A stretch of 64,000 nt of DNA. It comes from Cellulomonas sp. 73-92 (lineage in GTDB: Bacteria; Actinomycetota; Actinomycetes; Actinomycetales; Cellulomonadaceae). The DNA lies in NCBI RefSeq assembly GCF_001898175.1, contig NZ_MKTH01000024.1, positions 229,512-293,511 of the forward strand, in the 5' to 3' direction. Numbering within the stretch: position 1 is the stretch's first letter; each line of letters opens with the position of its first letter. Under the pieces are notes generated by a model. The model was not told the origin of the DNA. It did not search any database and was given only the letters and a program-made list of their open reading frames with translations. Below are positions 10,274-19,205 of the stretch, piece by piece. Both the position numbers and the translations under genes were made by a program.

Positions 10274-11401
10274 ATGGGTCTGACGGACATCCCGTTCCTG
10301 GTGCTGGTGCTGGCGCTGACGGTCGGGGCGCTGGCGTGGGGCGCCCTGCGCGCACCTCGCGGCACGGGCGCCCGGGGGGTGCTGGCCCGGCTGGGGATCC
10401 AGGTGCTCGTCAGCGCGCTCGTGGTGCTCTCGGTGGCCACCGTGCTCAACCGGCAGAACGAGTGGTACGCCAGCTGGGGCGACCTGTTCGGCTCGTCGAC
10501 GCCGGTCGTCAAGGCCGACGCCGGCGGCGCCGCCCCGCAGGCGGCGCTCCAGGTGGAGCCGACCGGCCCCGGCCTGCCCACCCTGACGCGGCACGAGCTG
10601 CCGCCGCTGCCGTCGCCCGGCCGGCGGGACCAGGTGTTCACCGTCACCGGGCAGGCCAGCGGCCTGACCGGCCGGGTCCTGGTCAGCCTCCCCGTCGGCT
10701 ACGAGGACCCGGCCAACGCCGACCGGTCCTACCCCGTCATCGTCGCGTTCCACGGCTACCCGGGCGCGCCCGAGGTGTGGATGCAGGGCGTCAACCTCGT
10801 CCCCTCGCTCGACGCGCTGGGCGGCCGGCACAAGATCGGCCCCGTCATCGTCGTCGCGCCGCAGATCGAGTTCCCGGCGGGGGCGGACACCGAGTGCGTC
10901 GACGGCGGCACCGGGCAGCCGCAGGTCGAGACGTGGCTGGCGAAGGACGTCCCGGACGCCCTGGCGGCGCACCTGCGCGTGGCGCGGGACCGCGCGTCCT
11001 GGGCCACCCTCGGGTTCTCGTCGGGCGGCTGGTGCGCCGCGATGGTGACGATGCTGCACCCCGACGTGTACGGCGCCGGCGTCGTCCTCGGCGGGTACAT
11101 GTCGCCGATCTTCGAGAACGCCTACGTGCCGTTCCGGCCCTCGGACGCGGCCTTCAAGCGGTACGAGCTGGTCCATCTCGCCTCGTCGAGCCCGCCGCCG
11201 GTCGCGCTGTGGCTGCAGACGAGCAAGGCCGACTCGCTCTCCTACTCCTCGAGCGCGGCGCTGCTGCGGGCGGCGCGCCCGCCGCTGTCGATCCAGTCGC
11301 AGGTGGACATCAGCTCCGGCCACCGGATCACGGTGTGGGCCGACGCGATGCCGACCGCGCTGACGTGGCTCGGCACGACCGTGCAGGGGTTCCACGCCTG
11401 A
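10274..11401 (+). CDS. Membrane-anchored putative esterase (alpha/beta hydrolase, Esterase D/antigen-85-like)
   Basis: N-terminal TM segments; YPVIVAFHGYPGAPEVWM and LGFSSGGWCAAMVTMLHPDVYG nucleophile elbow. Confidence 0.8.
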   Translation: MGLTDIPFLVLVLALTVGALAWGALRAPRGTGARGVLARLGIQVLVSALVVLSVATVLNRQNEWYASWGDLFGSSTPVVKADAGGAAPQAALQVEPTGPGLPTLTRHELPPLPSPGRRDQVFTVTGQASGLTGRVLVSLPVGYEDPANADRSYPVIVAFHGYPGAPEVWMQGVNLVPSLDALGGRHKIGPVIVVAPQIEFPAGADTECVDGGTGQPQVETWLAKDVPDALAAHLRVARDRASWATLGFSSGGWCAAMVTMLHPDVYGAGVVLGGYMSPIFENAYVPFRPSDAAFKRYELVHLASSSPPPVALWLQTSKADSLSYSSSAALLRAARPPLSIQSQVDISSGHRITVWADAMPTALTWLGTTVQGFHA

Positions 11402-11406
11402 CCGCC

Positions 11407-11422
11407 CGGGGGACATCCCCCG
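11407..11422. promoter_or_regulatory. Operator-like palindrome CGGGGGA-CA-TCCCCCG upstream of histidine kinase
   Basis: Perfect 7-bp dyad; near-identical palindrome recurs at 13581-13598. Confidence 0.45.
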
Positions 11423-11480
11423 TTCCACGACGGCGGATCGCACCCTGCCACTCCCGCCAGGGCACGGCGAGGCTGGGACC

Positions 11481-12854
11481 ATGACCAGCATGAGCGTGCC
11501 AGCCACCGGGACGACCCAGGCCGTGTGGGCCGGGCGGGAGCGGCGCGGACCCAACGTCCTCACCGCACCGTTCCACCCCCGCACCTGGCGCGAGCACGGG
11601 TACCTCTGGCTGGCGCTGCTGCTGGCGCCGTTCGCGCTGGCCTACGTCATCCTCGTGCCGTCGCTGGCGGCGGGCCTGGTCGTCACGGTCGTGGGGCTCG
11701 GGCTCGTCGGCGTCCTGGTGCTCGCCGCGCGCGGCTGGGGCGCGATGTACCGGGGCCTGGCGGCCGGGCTGCTCGACGAGCGGGTCGAGGAACCTCCGGC
11801 GTTCGGCCGGCCCCGGGGCTTCTGGCGCGGCCTGTGGGCGATGCTCGGCGACGTCGACGGCTGGCGGGCGCTGCTGTTCATGCTGCTGGCGTTCCCGGCG
11901 GCGATCGCCGGCTTCGTCACGAGCGTCACGTTCCTGGCCACGGGCGCCGGCGGGCTGACGTACTGGTACTGGTACCGCTTCCTCCCGCTGCAGGCGGCCA
12001 CCGACGGCACGCTGCACCGCGGTGCCCAGTTCGGGAACGACTGGTTCGCCGACACGCCCCGCCGGCTGTGGCTCGTCGCGCTCGGCGGGTTCGTGCTGCT
12101 CTTCGTCTGGCCGTGGCTCCAGCACCTGTTCGCCCAGCTGTTCCGCGTGCTGACGCGGGCTCTGCTGGGCCCGTCCCGCACCAGCGTCCGCGTCGCGGAG
12201 CTGCGCGCCTCCCGGGCGGCCCAGGTCGAGGACGCCGACGCCCGCCTGCGCCGGATCGAGCGCGACCTGCACGACGGCACGCAGGCCCGGCTCGTCGCGG
12301 TCGCGATGCAGCTCGGCGAGGCCCGCGAGCAGCTCGCCTCGGGCGACCCCGCGGTGGCCGACGAGCTGCTGAGCACCGCCCACGCCTCGACGAAGGAGGC
12401 ACTGACCGAGCTGAGGGAGATCGCGCGCGGCATCCACCCGCCGGCCCTCGACAGCGGCCTGGCGATCGCGCTGGAGACCCTCGCGGCGCGCGCGCCGGTG
12501 CCCGTGACGCTCACCGTCGACCCGTCGGTGACGGTCGGCCGCGCGCTGTCCCCCGCCGTCGAGTCCATCGCGTACTTCACGGTCGCGGAGCTGGTGACCA
12601 ACGCCGCCAAGCACGCGGGCGCGTCGGTGGTGCGCGTCAGCCTCGACCGCTCGGACGGCTCCCTGCGGCTCTGGGTGTACGACGACGGTCGGGGTGGCGC
12701 GCTCGTCGTGCCCCCCGACGGCACGGGACGCCGGACCGGGCTCGCCGGGCTCGCCGACCGGGTGCGGGCCGTGGACGGAACGTTCGACCTGTCCAGCCCC
12801 GCCGGCGGGCCTACGGTGGTCACCGTGACGTTGCCGGCCAGCACCCGATCGTGA
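11481..12854 (+). CDS. Sensor histidine kinase (NarL/LuxR-type two-component, HisKA_3)
   Basis: RIERDLHDGTQARLVAVAMQLGEA H-box; HPPALDSGLAIALETLAAR; ATPase motif LRLWVYDDGRGG. Confidence 0.9.
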   Translation: MTSMSVPATGTTQAVWAGRERRGPNVLTAPFHPRTWREHGYLWLALLLAPFALAYVILVPSLAAGLVVTVVGLGLVGVLVLAARGWGAMYRGLAAGLLDERVEEPPAFGRPRGFWRGLWAMLGDVDGWRALLFMLLAFPAAIAGFVTSVTFLATGAGGLTYWYWYRFLPLQAATDGTLHRGAQFGNDWFADTPRRLWLVALGGFVLLFVWPWLQHLFAQLFRVLTRALLGPSRTSVRVAELRASRAAQVEDADARLRRIERDLHDGTQARLVAVAMQLGEAREQLASGDPAVADELLSTAHASTKEALTELREIARGIHPPALDSGLAIALETLAARAPVPVTLTVDPSVTVGRALSPAVESIAYFTVAELVTNAAKHAGASVVRVSLDRSDGSLRLWVYDDGRGGALVVPPDGTGRRTGLAGLADRVRAVDGTFDLSSPAGGPTVVTVTLPASTRS

Positions 12855-13540
12855 GCCACCCGGTCCAGGGCAGGCCGTTGCGGATCATCCTCGCGGAGGA
12901 CTCGGTCATCCTCCGCGACGGCCTCGCCGCGCTCCTCGGTCGCCGCGGGCACGAGGTCGTCGCGGCGGTGGGTGACGGCGAGGCGCTGCTGGCCGAGGTC
13001 GACTCCCTGGTCGCGACCGGGGCGGCTCCCGACGTCGTCGTCGCGGACATCCGGATGCCGCCCTCGCACACCGACGAGGGCCTGCGGGCCGCCCTGACCC
13101 TGCGGGCGAGCCACCCTCAGCTCGGGGTCCTGCTCTTCTCGCAGTACGTGGAGACGCGCTACGCCTCCCGGCTGCTCGCCGGCGACGCGCGCGGCGTCGG
13201 CTACCTGCTCAAGGACCGCGTGGCCGACGTCGGGGACTTCGTCGACGCCCTCGTCCGGGTCGCCGACGGGCAGACCGTCCTCGACCCCGAGGTGGTCCGC
13301 CAGCTGCTCGGCGCCACCGGCGGCCGGGACGCGGGGCTGGAACGGCTGACCGCCCGCGAGCGCGAGGTCCTCGAGCTCATGGCGCAGGGCCGGTCGAACG
13401 GCGCCATCGCCGACGCGCTCTACCTCTCGTACGGCGCCGTGGAGAAGAACGTCGCGGCCATCTTCACCAAGCTGGACCTCGAGCCGGACGCCGCCGACCA
13501 CCGCCGCGTCCTCGCCGTGCTGCGCTACCTCGGCGCCTGA
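12851..13540 (+). CDS. Response regulator, LuxR/NarL family
   Basis: LRIILAEDSVILRDGLAALLGRRGHEVV, DVVVADIRMPP, C-terminal LTAREREVLELMAQGRSNGAIADAL HTH; GTGA overlap with kinase stop. Confidence 0.92.
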   Translation: MSHPVQGRPLRIILAEDSVILRDGLAALLGRRGHEVVAAVGDGEALLAEVDSLVATGAAPDVVVADIRMPPSHTDEGLRAALTLRASHPQLGVLLFSQYVETRYASRLLAGDARGVGYLLKDRVADVGDFVDALVRVADGQTVLDPEVVRQLLGATGGRDAGLERLTAREREVLELMAQGRSNGAIADALYLSYGAVEKNVAAIFTKLDLEPDAADHRRVLAVLRYLGA

Positions 13541-13580
13541 GCGCCGCCGCCAGCCGCGCCGGCGGCTCGCCGCCTCACGA

Positions 13581-13598
13581 GCGGGGGACAACCCCCGC
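13581..13598. promoter_or_regulatory. Palindrome GCGGGGG-ACAA-CCCCCGC downstream of the response regulator and upstream of the acyltransferase
   Basis: Perfect 7-bp dyad closely matching 11407-11422; no T-tract follows. Confidence 0.4.
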
Positions 13599-13728
13599 CC
13601 TCCCCTGAGGCCGGCCCACCACCGCGTCGGCGGACCGCCGCCGGCCGTGCGGGGGACCGACCCGTACCGGACATCACCGCAGGTCATGAGGCTGAACGGG
13701 TCAGCATCACCGACCCGGAAGGCCCGCC

Positions 13729-15384
13729 ATGGCCACCGTCCTCGCCCGCCCCGCGCCCGCTGCGACGCTCCCCCGGCCGGCGCCGCCCGCGCGGGACACG
13801 TTCGTGGACGCCGTCCGCACGCTCGGCACGCTCGGCATCGTCACGCTGCACTGGCTGATGGCCGAGGCGACGTGGGACGGCCGCACGCTCGTCGTCGGCA
13901 ACGCCCTGCACCACGGCGCGGCCTGGCTGCTGACGTGGCCGATGCAGGTGCTGCCCCTGCTCTTCTTCGCCTCCGGCGCGGCGGCGGCCTACCAGCACGC
14001 CGCCGCGGCCACCCGGAGGCGGGCGGCGCTCGGCGGCCGGCTGCGCGCGGTCGCCCGGCCCGTGGCGGTGTTCGCCGCCGTCTGGGCCGTCGCGGCCGTG
14101 GGGCTGATCGCCGGCGGGGTGCCCGGTGGCGCCGTGCGCCGCCTGGTCCTCATGGCGCCGCAGCCGCTGTGGTTCCTCCTGGTGTGGCTGGCGCTGCTCG
14201 TGCCGGTGCCGGCGCTGGTGCGGGTGTGGCGGCGGTGGCGGTGGCGCGCCCTCGTGGTGGCGGCGGCCGCTCCGCTCGTCGTCGACCTGCTGCGGTTCGG
14301 GGCGGGGGTCCGTCCGGCCGCGTGGGCGAACGTGCTCCTGGTGTGGGCCGTGCCGTTCCTGGCCGGCGTCGCCTACGCCGACGACCGGGTCGCCGGCCGT
14401 GCGCCCGTGTCGCGACGCGCGCTGTGGGCCGGGCTCGCGGCCGGGCTCGGGGCGATGACGGTCCTCGTCGTCGCGGGCCCCTACCCCCGGAGCATGGTCG
14501 GCATGCCGGGCGACGCGATCTCCAACCTCAACCCGCCGACGGCGCCGATCGTCGCCCAGGCGATCGCTCAGGTGTGCGCGGTCCTCCTGCTGCGCGCGAC
14601 GATCGAGCGCTGGGCGCACGGCCGGGGGCGGCCGCTCCTCGGCTGGCTCGCCCGCCGGTCGATGACCGTGTACGTGTGGCACCTGACGGCGATGTTCGCC
14701 GTCGTCGGGCTGGACCTGGTGGCGCTGCACGAGCGGCTGCCCGTGGCGTGGGGAGTCGACTGGTGGGCGAGCCGGCCGGCCTGGTTCGGCGCCTACGGGC
14801 TGGTGCTCGCCGGGCTCGTGCGCGTGTTCGGCCGTTTCGAGCGACGGCGATCACCGGTGTCGCAGGGTGCGGCGGGCGTGGCTCGACGAGCACGAGGACG
14901 AGCCCGCCGGCGTCTGGCTGGTGCTGGCGAAGAAGGGCACACCCGGCCCGACGTCCCTCACCTACGCCCAGGCCCTCGACGAGGCGCTGTGCAGCGGCTG
15001 GATCGACGGCCAGAAGCGCCCCGGCGACGCGGCGACCTTCCGGCAGCGGTTCACGCCGCGCCGGCGGACCTCGATCTGGTCGCAGCGGAACATCGGGCTC
15101 GTCGCCGAGCTCGTGACCCAGGGGCGGATGCGCCCGCGCGGCCGGGCCGAGATCGACCGCGCCCGCGCCGACGGGCGGTGGGCGCGGGCCTACGCCGGGG
15201 CGGCCACCGCCGAGGTGCCCGACGACCTCGCGGCCGCCCTGGCGGCGTCGCCCGACGCCGCCGCGCTGTTCGAGCGGCTGTCGGCCGCCAACCGCTATGC
15301 CGTGCTCCACCGGGTCGCGACCGCCAGCCCGGCCGCCCGGGCCGGGAGGATCGCGACGCTCGTCGGGCGGCTCGCGCGGGGTGA
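13729..15384 (+). CDS. Acyltransferase family membrane protein; natural end probably near 14850, but frame runs on through the YdeI region without a stop
   Basis: FVDAVRTLGTLGIVTLHWLMAEATWDG...RSMTVYVWHLTAMF, about 10 TM; low-complexity Arg-rich translation after about 14850. Confidence 0.65.
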   Translation: MATVLARPAPAATLPRPAPPARDTFVDAVRTLGTLGIVTLHWLMAEATWDGRTLVVGNALHHGAAWLLTWPMQVLPLLFFASGAAAAYQHAAAATRRRAALGGRLRAVARPVAVFAAVWAVAAVGLIAGGVPGGAVRRLVLMAPQPLWFLLVWLALLVPVPALVRVWRRWRWRALVVAAAAPLVVDLLRFGAGVRPAAWANVLLVWAVPFLAGVAYADDRVAGRAPVSRRALWAGLAAGLGAMTVLVVAGPYPRSMVGMPGDAISNLNPPTAPIVAQAIAQVCAVLLLRATIERWAHGRGRPLLGWLARRSMTVYVWHLTAMFAVVGLDLVALHERLPVAWGVDWWASRPAWFGAYGLVLAGLVRVFGRFERRRSPVSQGAAGVARRARGRARRRLAGAGEEGHTRPDVPHLRPGPRRGAVQRLDRRPEAPRRRGDLPAAVHAAPADLDLVAAEHRARRRARDPGADAPARPGRDRPRPRRRAVGAGLRRGGHRRGARRPRGRPGGVARRRRAVRAAVGRQPLCRAPPGRDRQPGRPGREDRDARRAARAG

Positions 15385-15403
15385 GACGCCGCACCCGCAG
15401 TGA
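14867..15403 (+). CDS. YdeI/OmdA-family protein, apparently N-terminally truncated
   Basis: AWLDEHEDEPAGVWLVLAKKGTPGPTSLTYAQALDEALCSGWIDGQKRPGD...RFTPRRRTSIWSQRN; lacks the usual first residues. Confidence 0.75.
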   Translation: MRRAWLDEHEDEPAGVWLVLAKKGTPGPTSLTYAQALDEALCSGWIDGQKRPGDAATFRQRFTPRRRTSIWSQRNIGLVAELVTQGRMRPRGRAEIDRARADGRWARAYAGAATAEVPDDLAAALAASPDAAALFERLSAANRYAVLHRVATASPAARAGRIATLVGRLARGETPHPQ

Positions 15404-15444
15404 CGCCCACCGGCGGCGCCCGGTCGCACGATCGGCGGCCGGCC

Positions 15445-15460
15445 GTCACCATGTGGTGAC
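15445..15460. promoter_or_regulatory. Operator-like palindrome GTCACCA-TG-TGGTGAC upstream of NRAMP gene
   Basis: Perfect 7-bp dyad, 41 bp before the ATG at 15502. Confidence 0.45.
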
Positions 15461-15501
15461 AGGTCCCCGGGACGGTGGGCGCCCGATCCCGGGAGGCCGC
15501 C

Positions 15502-16830
15502 ATGGGCCGGCAGAGCACGATGCAGGACAGCGTGCGCGACTCACGGTCGCGGGCCAGGCGTTTCCTCGACCTGCTCGGACCCGGCCTCGTCACCGGCGCC
15601 GCGGACGACGACCCGTCGGGCATCGCGACGTATGCGCAGGCCGGGGCGACGTTCCGCTACGGCCAGCTGTGGACGGTCGTCCTCAGCTTCCCCCTCATGG
15701 CGGCCACGCAGGAGATCTGTGACCGGATGGCGCAGGCCACCGGCGACAGCTTCGGGCGGCTGATCCGCCGCCGGTTCCCCCACTCGCTGCGCCTGGTGAT
15801 CGGCGTGCTGGTCGCCCTCCTCATCGTCGCGAACGTCGTCAACGTCGCGGCGGACCTCATGGCGGTCGGCCAGGGCATGGCGCTTCTCCACGCCGGCCCG
15901 GGGGTGGTGTGGAGCGGCCTCTTCGGAGTCGCCATCCTGGTCGCGGTCGTCGCCGGCTCGTTCGAGACCATCGGTCGGGTCTTCAAGTGGCTGTGCCTGG
16001 TGCTGCTCGTGTACCTCGGCGTCGTCGTGGTCGCCGACGTGCACTGGTCCGAGGTGCTGCGCGGCCTGCTGGGGTTCGGTTTCCGGATGACGCCGGCCTA
16101 CCTCGGGCTGACGGTGGCCGTGCTCGGCACGTCGATCTCGCCGTACATGTTCTTCTGGCAGACGGCGCAACGCGTCGAGGAGCTCCGCGCCCAGGACCTC
16201 GGCGGCCCGCGCGCCCCGACGCTGTCGCAGCGCACACCGCGCGCCCGGCGCCGCGCGATGCGCGACGGGCGGATCGACGTCGTGACGGGCATGGCCTTCT
16301 CGTGCCTCATCATGCTGGCGATCATCATCGCCACCGCGGCGACCCTGGGCGCCTCGGGCCAGCAGGTGGCCTCGGCGGCGGACGCGGCGAAGGCGCTCGA
16401 GCCCATCGCCGGCCGCTGGGCGACCGTCCTGTTCGCGATCGGGTTCATCGGGTCCGGCGTCCTGGCGGTCCCGGTGCTCGCGGCCTCCGGCGCGGCGGGC
16501 ATGGCCGGGCTGACCGACCGGGAGTGGGGCCTGGACCGCTCCCCGGCCCGGGCGCCGCTCTTCTACCTGCTGTTCGGCGTGGGGATCGTCGCGGGCACCG
16601 CGATGAGCCTCGCCCACCTCGACCCGATCCGGCTGCTCGTGCTGAGCGCCGTCGTCAACGGGATCGCCGCGGGACCGTTCCTGCTGGTCATGATGCTCAT
16701 CTCGCGCGACCGCCGGATCATGGGCCGCTATGCGAACGGTCGCGTCGCCGCCGCGCTGGGGTGGACCACCACGGTCGTCATGTGCGTCGCCGGCGCGTAC
16801 GGCGTCTGGTACACGCTCGCCGGCGGCTGA
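15502..16830 (+). CDS. NRAMP-related divalent metal transporter
   Basis: GPGLVTGAADDDPSGIATYAQAGA motif, 11 TM, GTSISPYMFFWQTAQRVEE. Confidence 0.85.
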   Translation: MGRQSTMQDSVRDSRSRARRFLDLLGPGLVTGAADDDPSGIATYAQAGATFRYGQLWTVVLSFPLMAATQEICDRMAQATGDSFGRLIRRRFPHSLRLVIGVLVALLIVANVVNVAADLMAVGQGMALLHAGPGVVWSGLFGVAILVAVVAGSFETIGRVFKWLCLVLLVYLGVVVVADVHWSEVLRGLLGFGFRMTPAYLGLTVAVLGTSISPYMFFWQTAQRVEELRAQDLGGPRAPTLSQRTPRARRRAMRDGRIDVVTGMAFSCLIMLAIIIATAATLGASGQQVASAADAAKALEPIAGRWATVLFAIGFIGSGVLAVPVLAASGAAGMAGLTDREWGLDRSPARAPLFYLLFGVGIVAGTAMSLAHLDPIRLLVLSAVVNGIAAGPFLLVMMLISRDRRIMGRYANGRVAAALGWTTTVVMCVAGAYGVWYTLAGG

Positions 16831-16907
16831 GACACACATCGTGCTCGCAGGTTCGGCGGCGAGGATGGGTCCGTCAGCGCGGGCGTCGGCGCACAGGAGG
16901 GCGCGGG

Positions 16908-17450
16908 ATGGTCGACCTCACCACCCTCGGCACCGGTGTCACGCACGGTCCCGGTGCGGAGCCGCCGCCGACGCTGCGCCGCTGGCTGCTCTCGCGCGAG
17001 CGGGACCGGCGCCGCGAGCGGATCCTCGGGGCGGTGCTGCTCGTCGCCGCCCTCGTCCTGGCGGGCTGGACCGTCTACCTCGGCTCCGCCGACTCGCCGC
17101 GGGCCCTCCACCGCCCCTGGGCGCTGGCCACCGTGCTCGGCATGAACCCGTACACCCTGATCTGGGTGGGCATCGACGTCCTCGAGACGCTCGGCCTGGC
17201 GCTGATCGGCATCTTCCTGCGCCTCGGCCGGGCCGCGACCCACACGGTGGCGCTGCTGGCGCTGCCGCTCTTCCTGCTCGACGCGTGGTTCGACATCCTC
17301 ACGTCGATGTCGCTGCACCGCCTCGTCGTCGCCCTGGTCATGGCGGCCGCGTCGGAGGTCCCGGCCGCCGTCACCTGCGGCTGGGTCGCCTGGAAGGCGT
17401 CGCGCTTCGCGCCGTCCGTGGGCCGGCTCGCGGCGCCCCTCGGCGGCTGA
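16908..17450 (+). CDS. Hypothetical membrane protein
   Basis: 180 aa, 4 TM helices, ATG at 16908. Confidence 0.65.
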   Translation: MVDLTTLGTGVTHGPGAEPPPTLRRWLLSRERDRRRERILGAVLLVAALVLAGWTVYLGSADSPRALHRPWALATVLGMNPYTLIWVGIDVLETLGLALIGIFLRLGRAATHTVALLALPLFLLDAWFDILTSMSLHRLVVALVMAAASEVPAAVTCGWVAWKASRFAPSVGRLAAPLGG

Positions 17451-17506
17451 CCGGACCGGGCCCCGCGGGGAGGCGGGACCGCGGCGACGCCGCGCGGTGC
17501 CCGGCG

Positions 17507-19090
17507 TCAGCCGCCCGCGCGCCTCGGCAGCGCGAACGTCGCCACCAGCCCGACGGCCAGCGCGACCGCCGCCAGCCCGGTGGTGACCTGGCTCGCGTGG
17601 ATCATGGCGTCACCCGCGGCGGCCGCCGCGGCGTGCATCCCCGGCGCCGCCTGCAGGCCCGCGATCGCCGTGCCGGCGCTGTCCTTGACCGCGGCGGTCA
17701 GCTGGTCGACCGTACCCGCGGGCAGCCCGAGGGCGCCGAGGTTGCGCCGGGTGGCGGCGGCCAACGTGGACACCAGCAGGCCGCCGAGCAGGGCGACCCC
17801 GAGGGCGGACCCGAGCTGGCGCACGGTGCTCTGCAGGCCCGAGGCCTGCCCGCTCTCGTTGACCGGGACGTCCGAGAGCAGCAGGGAGGTCAGCTGCGCG
17901 GTGGCCATGCCGACGCCGATCCCGTAGAGGAACAGCCACAGGCACAGCGCCACGGCGGTGATGCTCGTCGACACGCTGAGCGCCAGGCCCCCGACGGCGA
18001 TCGCCTCGAGCGCGAGCCCGGTCTGCACGATCGCCCGCTGGGACATCCGGCGGGCCAACTGAGGCAGGGCCCCCGAGACGAGGAAGGTGCCCATCGCCAG
18101 GCAGAGGATCACGCCGCCGGTCCCCAGCGCCGAGTAGCCGAGCGTGCCCTGCAGCAGCAGCGGCAGCGTGAACAGCAGGCCGAACTCGCCGAAGGCGACG
18201 ATGAGCGCGGCCACGATGCCGGCGCGGAAGGTGCGCACGCGCAGCAGCGCCAGGTCGACGAGCACGTGCCGCCCGGCCGCCGCGCGGCGGGTCTCGACGA
18301 CGACGAAGGCCACGAGCGCGAGCACGCCGCCGGCGAGGGCGAACGGGACGGGCGACAGCGCACCGGAGTCCTGCCGGACCCAGCCGAACCACGACGACTC
18401 GATGAGCGCGAAGACGATGCCGCCCATGCCGACCGCGCTCAGCGCCACGCCCCAGGCGTCGGTGCCGGGAGCCGCCGTGGCGTCCCGCGTCTCGGGCACC
18501 GCCCGCACGATCCCGAGCAGCACGAGCAGCCCGACCGGGATGTTGAGCCAGAACGCCCAGCGCCACGAGACGTCCGTGGCCAGCCACCCGCCCAGCAGCG
18601 GGCCGATCGCGGCCATGCCGCCGATGGCTGACCCCCAGACCGCGAAGCCGATGGTGCGCGCGCGCCCGGTGAACGTCGCGTTCAGCGTGGACAGCGTGCT
18701 CGGGACCACCATCGCCGCCCCCAGGCCCTGGACGAGCCGGGCGACGACGAGCTGCGCGGCCCCGCCGCTGAGCCCCGCCACCAGCGAGGCCGCCATGAAC
18801 AGGACCATCCCCGCGGCGAAGAACCGCCGCCGCCCGTGCAGGTCGCCGAGCCGGCCGACGGTGATGAGCACGGCGGCGAACACCAGCGCGTACGACGCGT
18901 TGAGCCACTGCGCGTCCGCCCCGGTCAGGTGCAGGTCCGCCATCACCACCGGCAGGGCGACGTTGACGATCGTCGCGTCCATGATGACGACGGCGACCCC
19001 GAACCCGATGGTCAGGAGCGCGGCCCAGCCGCGGCGGTCCAGCGTGGGGGTCGGTGCGGCGGTGCTCGACACGTGCGTGCTCTCGGTCAC
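17507..19090 (-). CDS. MFS drug transporter, DHA2 family
   Basis: VIMDATIVNVALPVVMADLHLTGADAQWLNASYALVFAAVLITVGRLGDLHGRRRFF; 14 TM. Confidence 0.9.
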   Translation of the reverse strand: MTESTHVSSTAAPTPTLDRRGWAALLTIGFGVAVVIMDATIVNVALPVVMADLHLTGADAQWLNASYALVFAAVLITVGRLGDLHGRRRFFAAGMVLFMAASLVAGLSGGAAQLVVARLVQGLGAAMVVPSTLSTLNATFTGRARTIGFAVWGSAIGGMAAIGPLLGGWLATDVSWRWAFWLNIPVGLLVLLGIVRAVPETRDATAAPGTDAWGVALSAVGMGGIVFALIESSWFGWVRQDSGALSPVPFALAGGVLALVAFVVVETRRAAAGRHVLVDLALLRVRTFRAGIVAALIVAFGEFGLLFTLPLLLQGTLGYSALGTGGVILCLAMGTFLVSGALPQLARRMSQRAIVQTGLALEAIAVGGLALSVSTSITAVALCLWLFLYGIGVGMATAQLTSLLLSDVPVNESGQASGLQSTVRQLGSALGVALLGGLLVSTLAAATRRNLGALGLPAGTVDQLTAAVKDSAGTAIAGLQAAPGMHAAAAAAGDAMIHASQVTTGLAAVALAVGLVATFALPRRAGG

Positions 19091-19101
19091 GGTTGCCGAT
19101 C

Positions 19102-19122
19102 TTACCGACACAGTGTCGGTAA
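19102..19122. promoter_or_regulatory. Operator-like palindrome TTACCGACAC-A-GTGTCGGTAA
   Basis: Perfect 10-bp dyad in the divergent MFS/TetR intergenic region. Confidence 0.75.
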
Positions 19123-19136
19123 AATCAACTGGCCCC

Positions 19137-19165
19137 GTATCGACGTCCCGACATGACGTCGATAC
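19137..19165. promoter_or_regulatory. Second inverted repeat GTATCGACGTC-N7-GACGTCGATAC
   Basis: Perfect 11-bp dyad between the MFS and TetR genes. Confidence 0.6.
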
Positions 19166-19205
19166 CATGGCACACGCCCGATCACCGGCCCGGGGAGGGA
19201 GCGGC

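Noticed and set aside
13581-13598. Simple terminator after the response regulator
   Set aside because: Cannot be excluded, but lack of a U-tract and recurrence of the near-identical palindrome upstream of the kinase favour an operator
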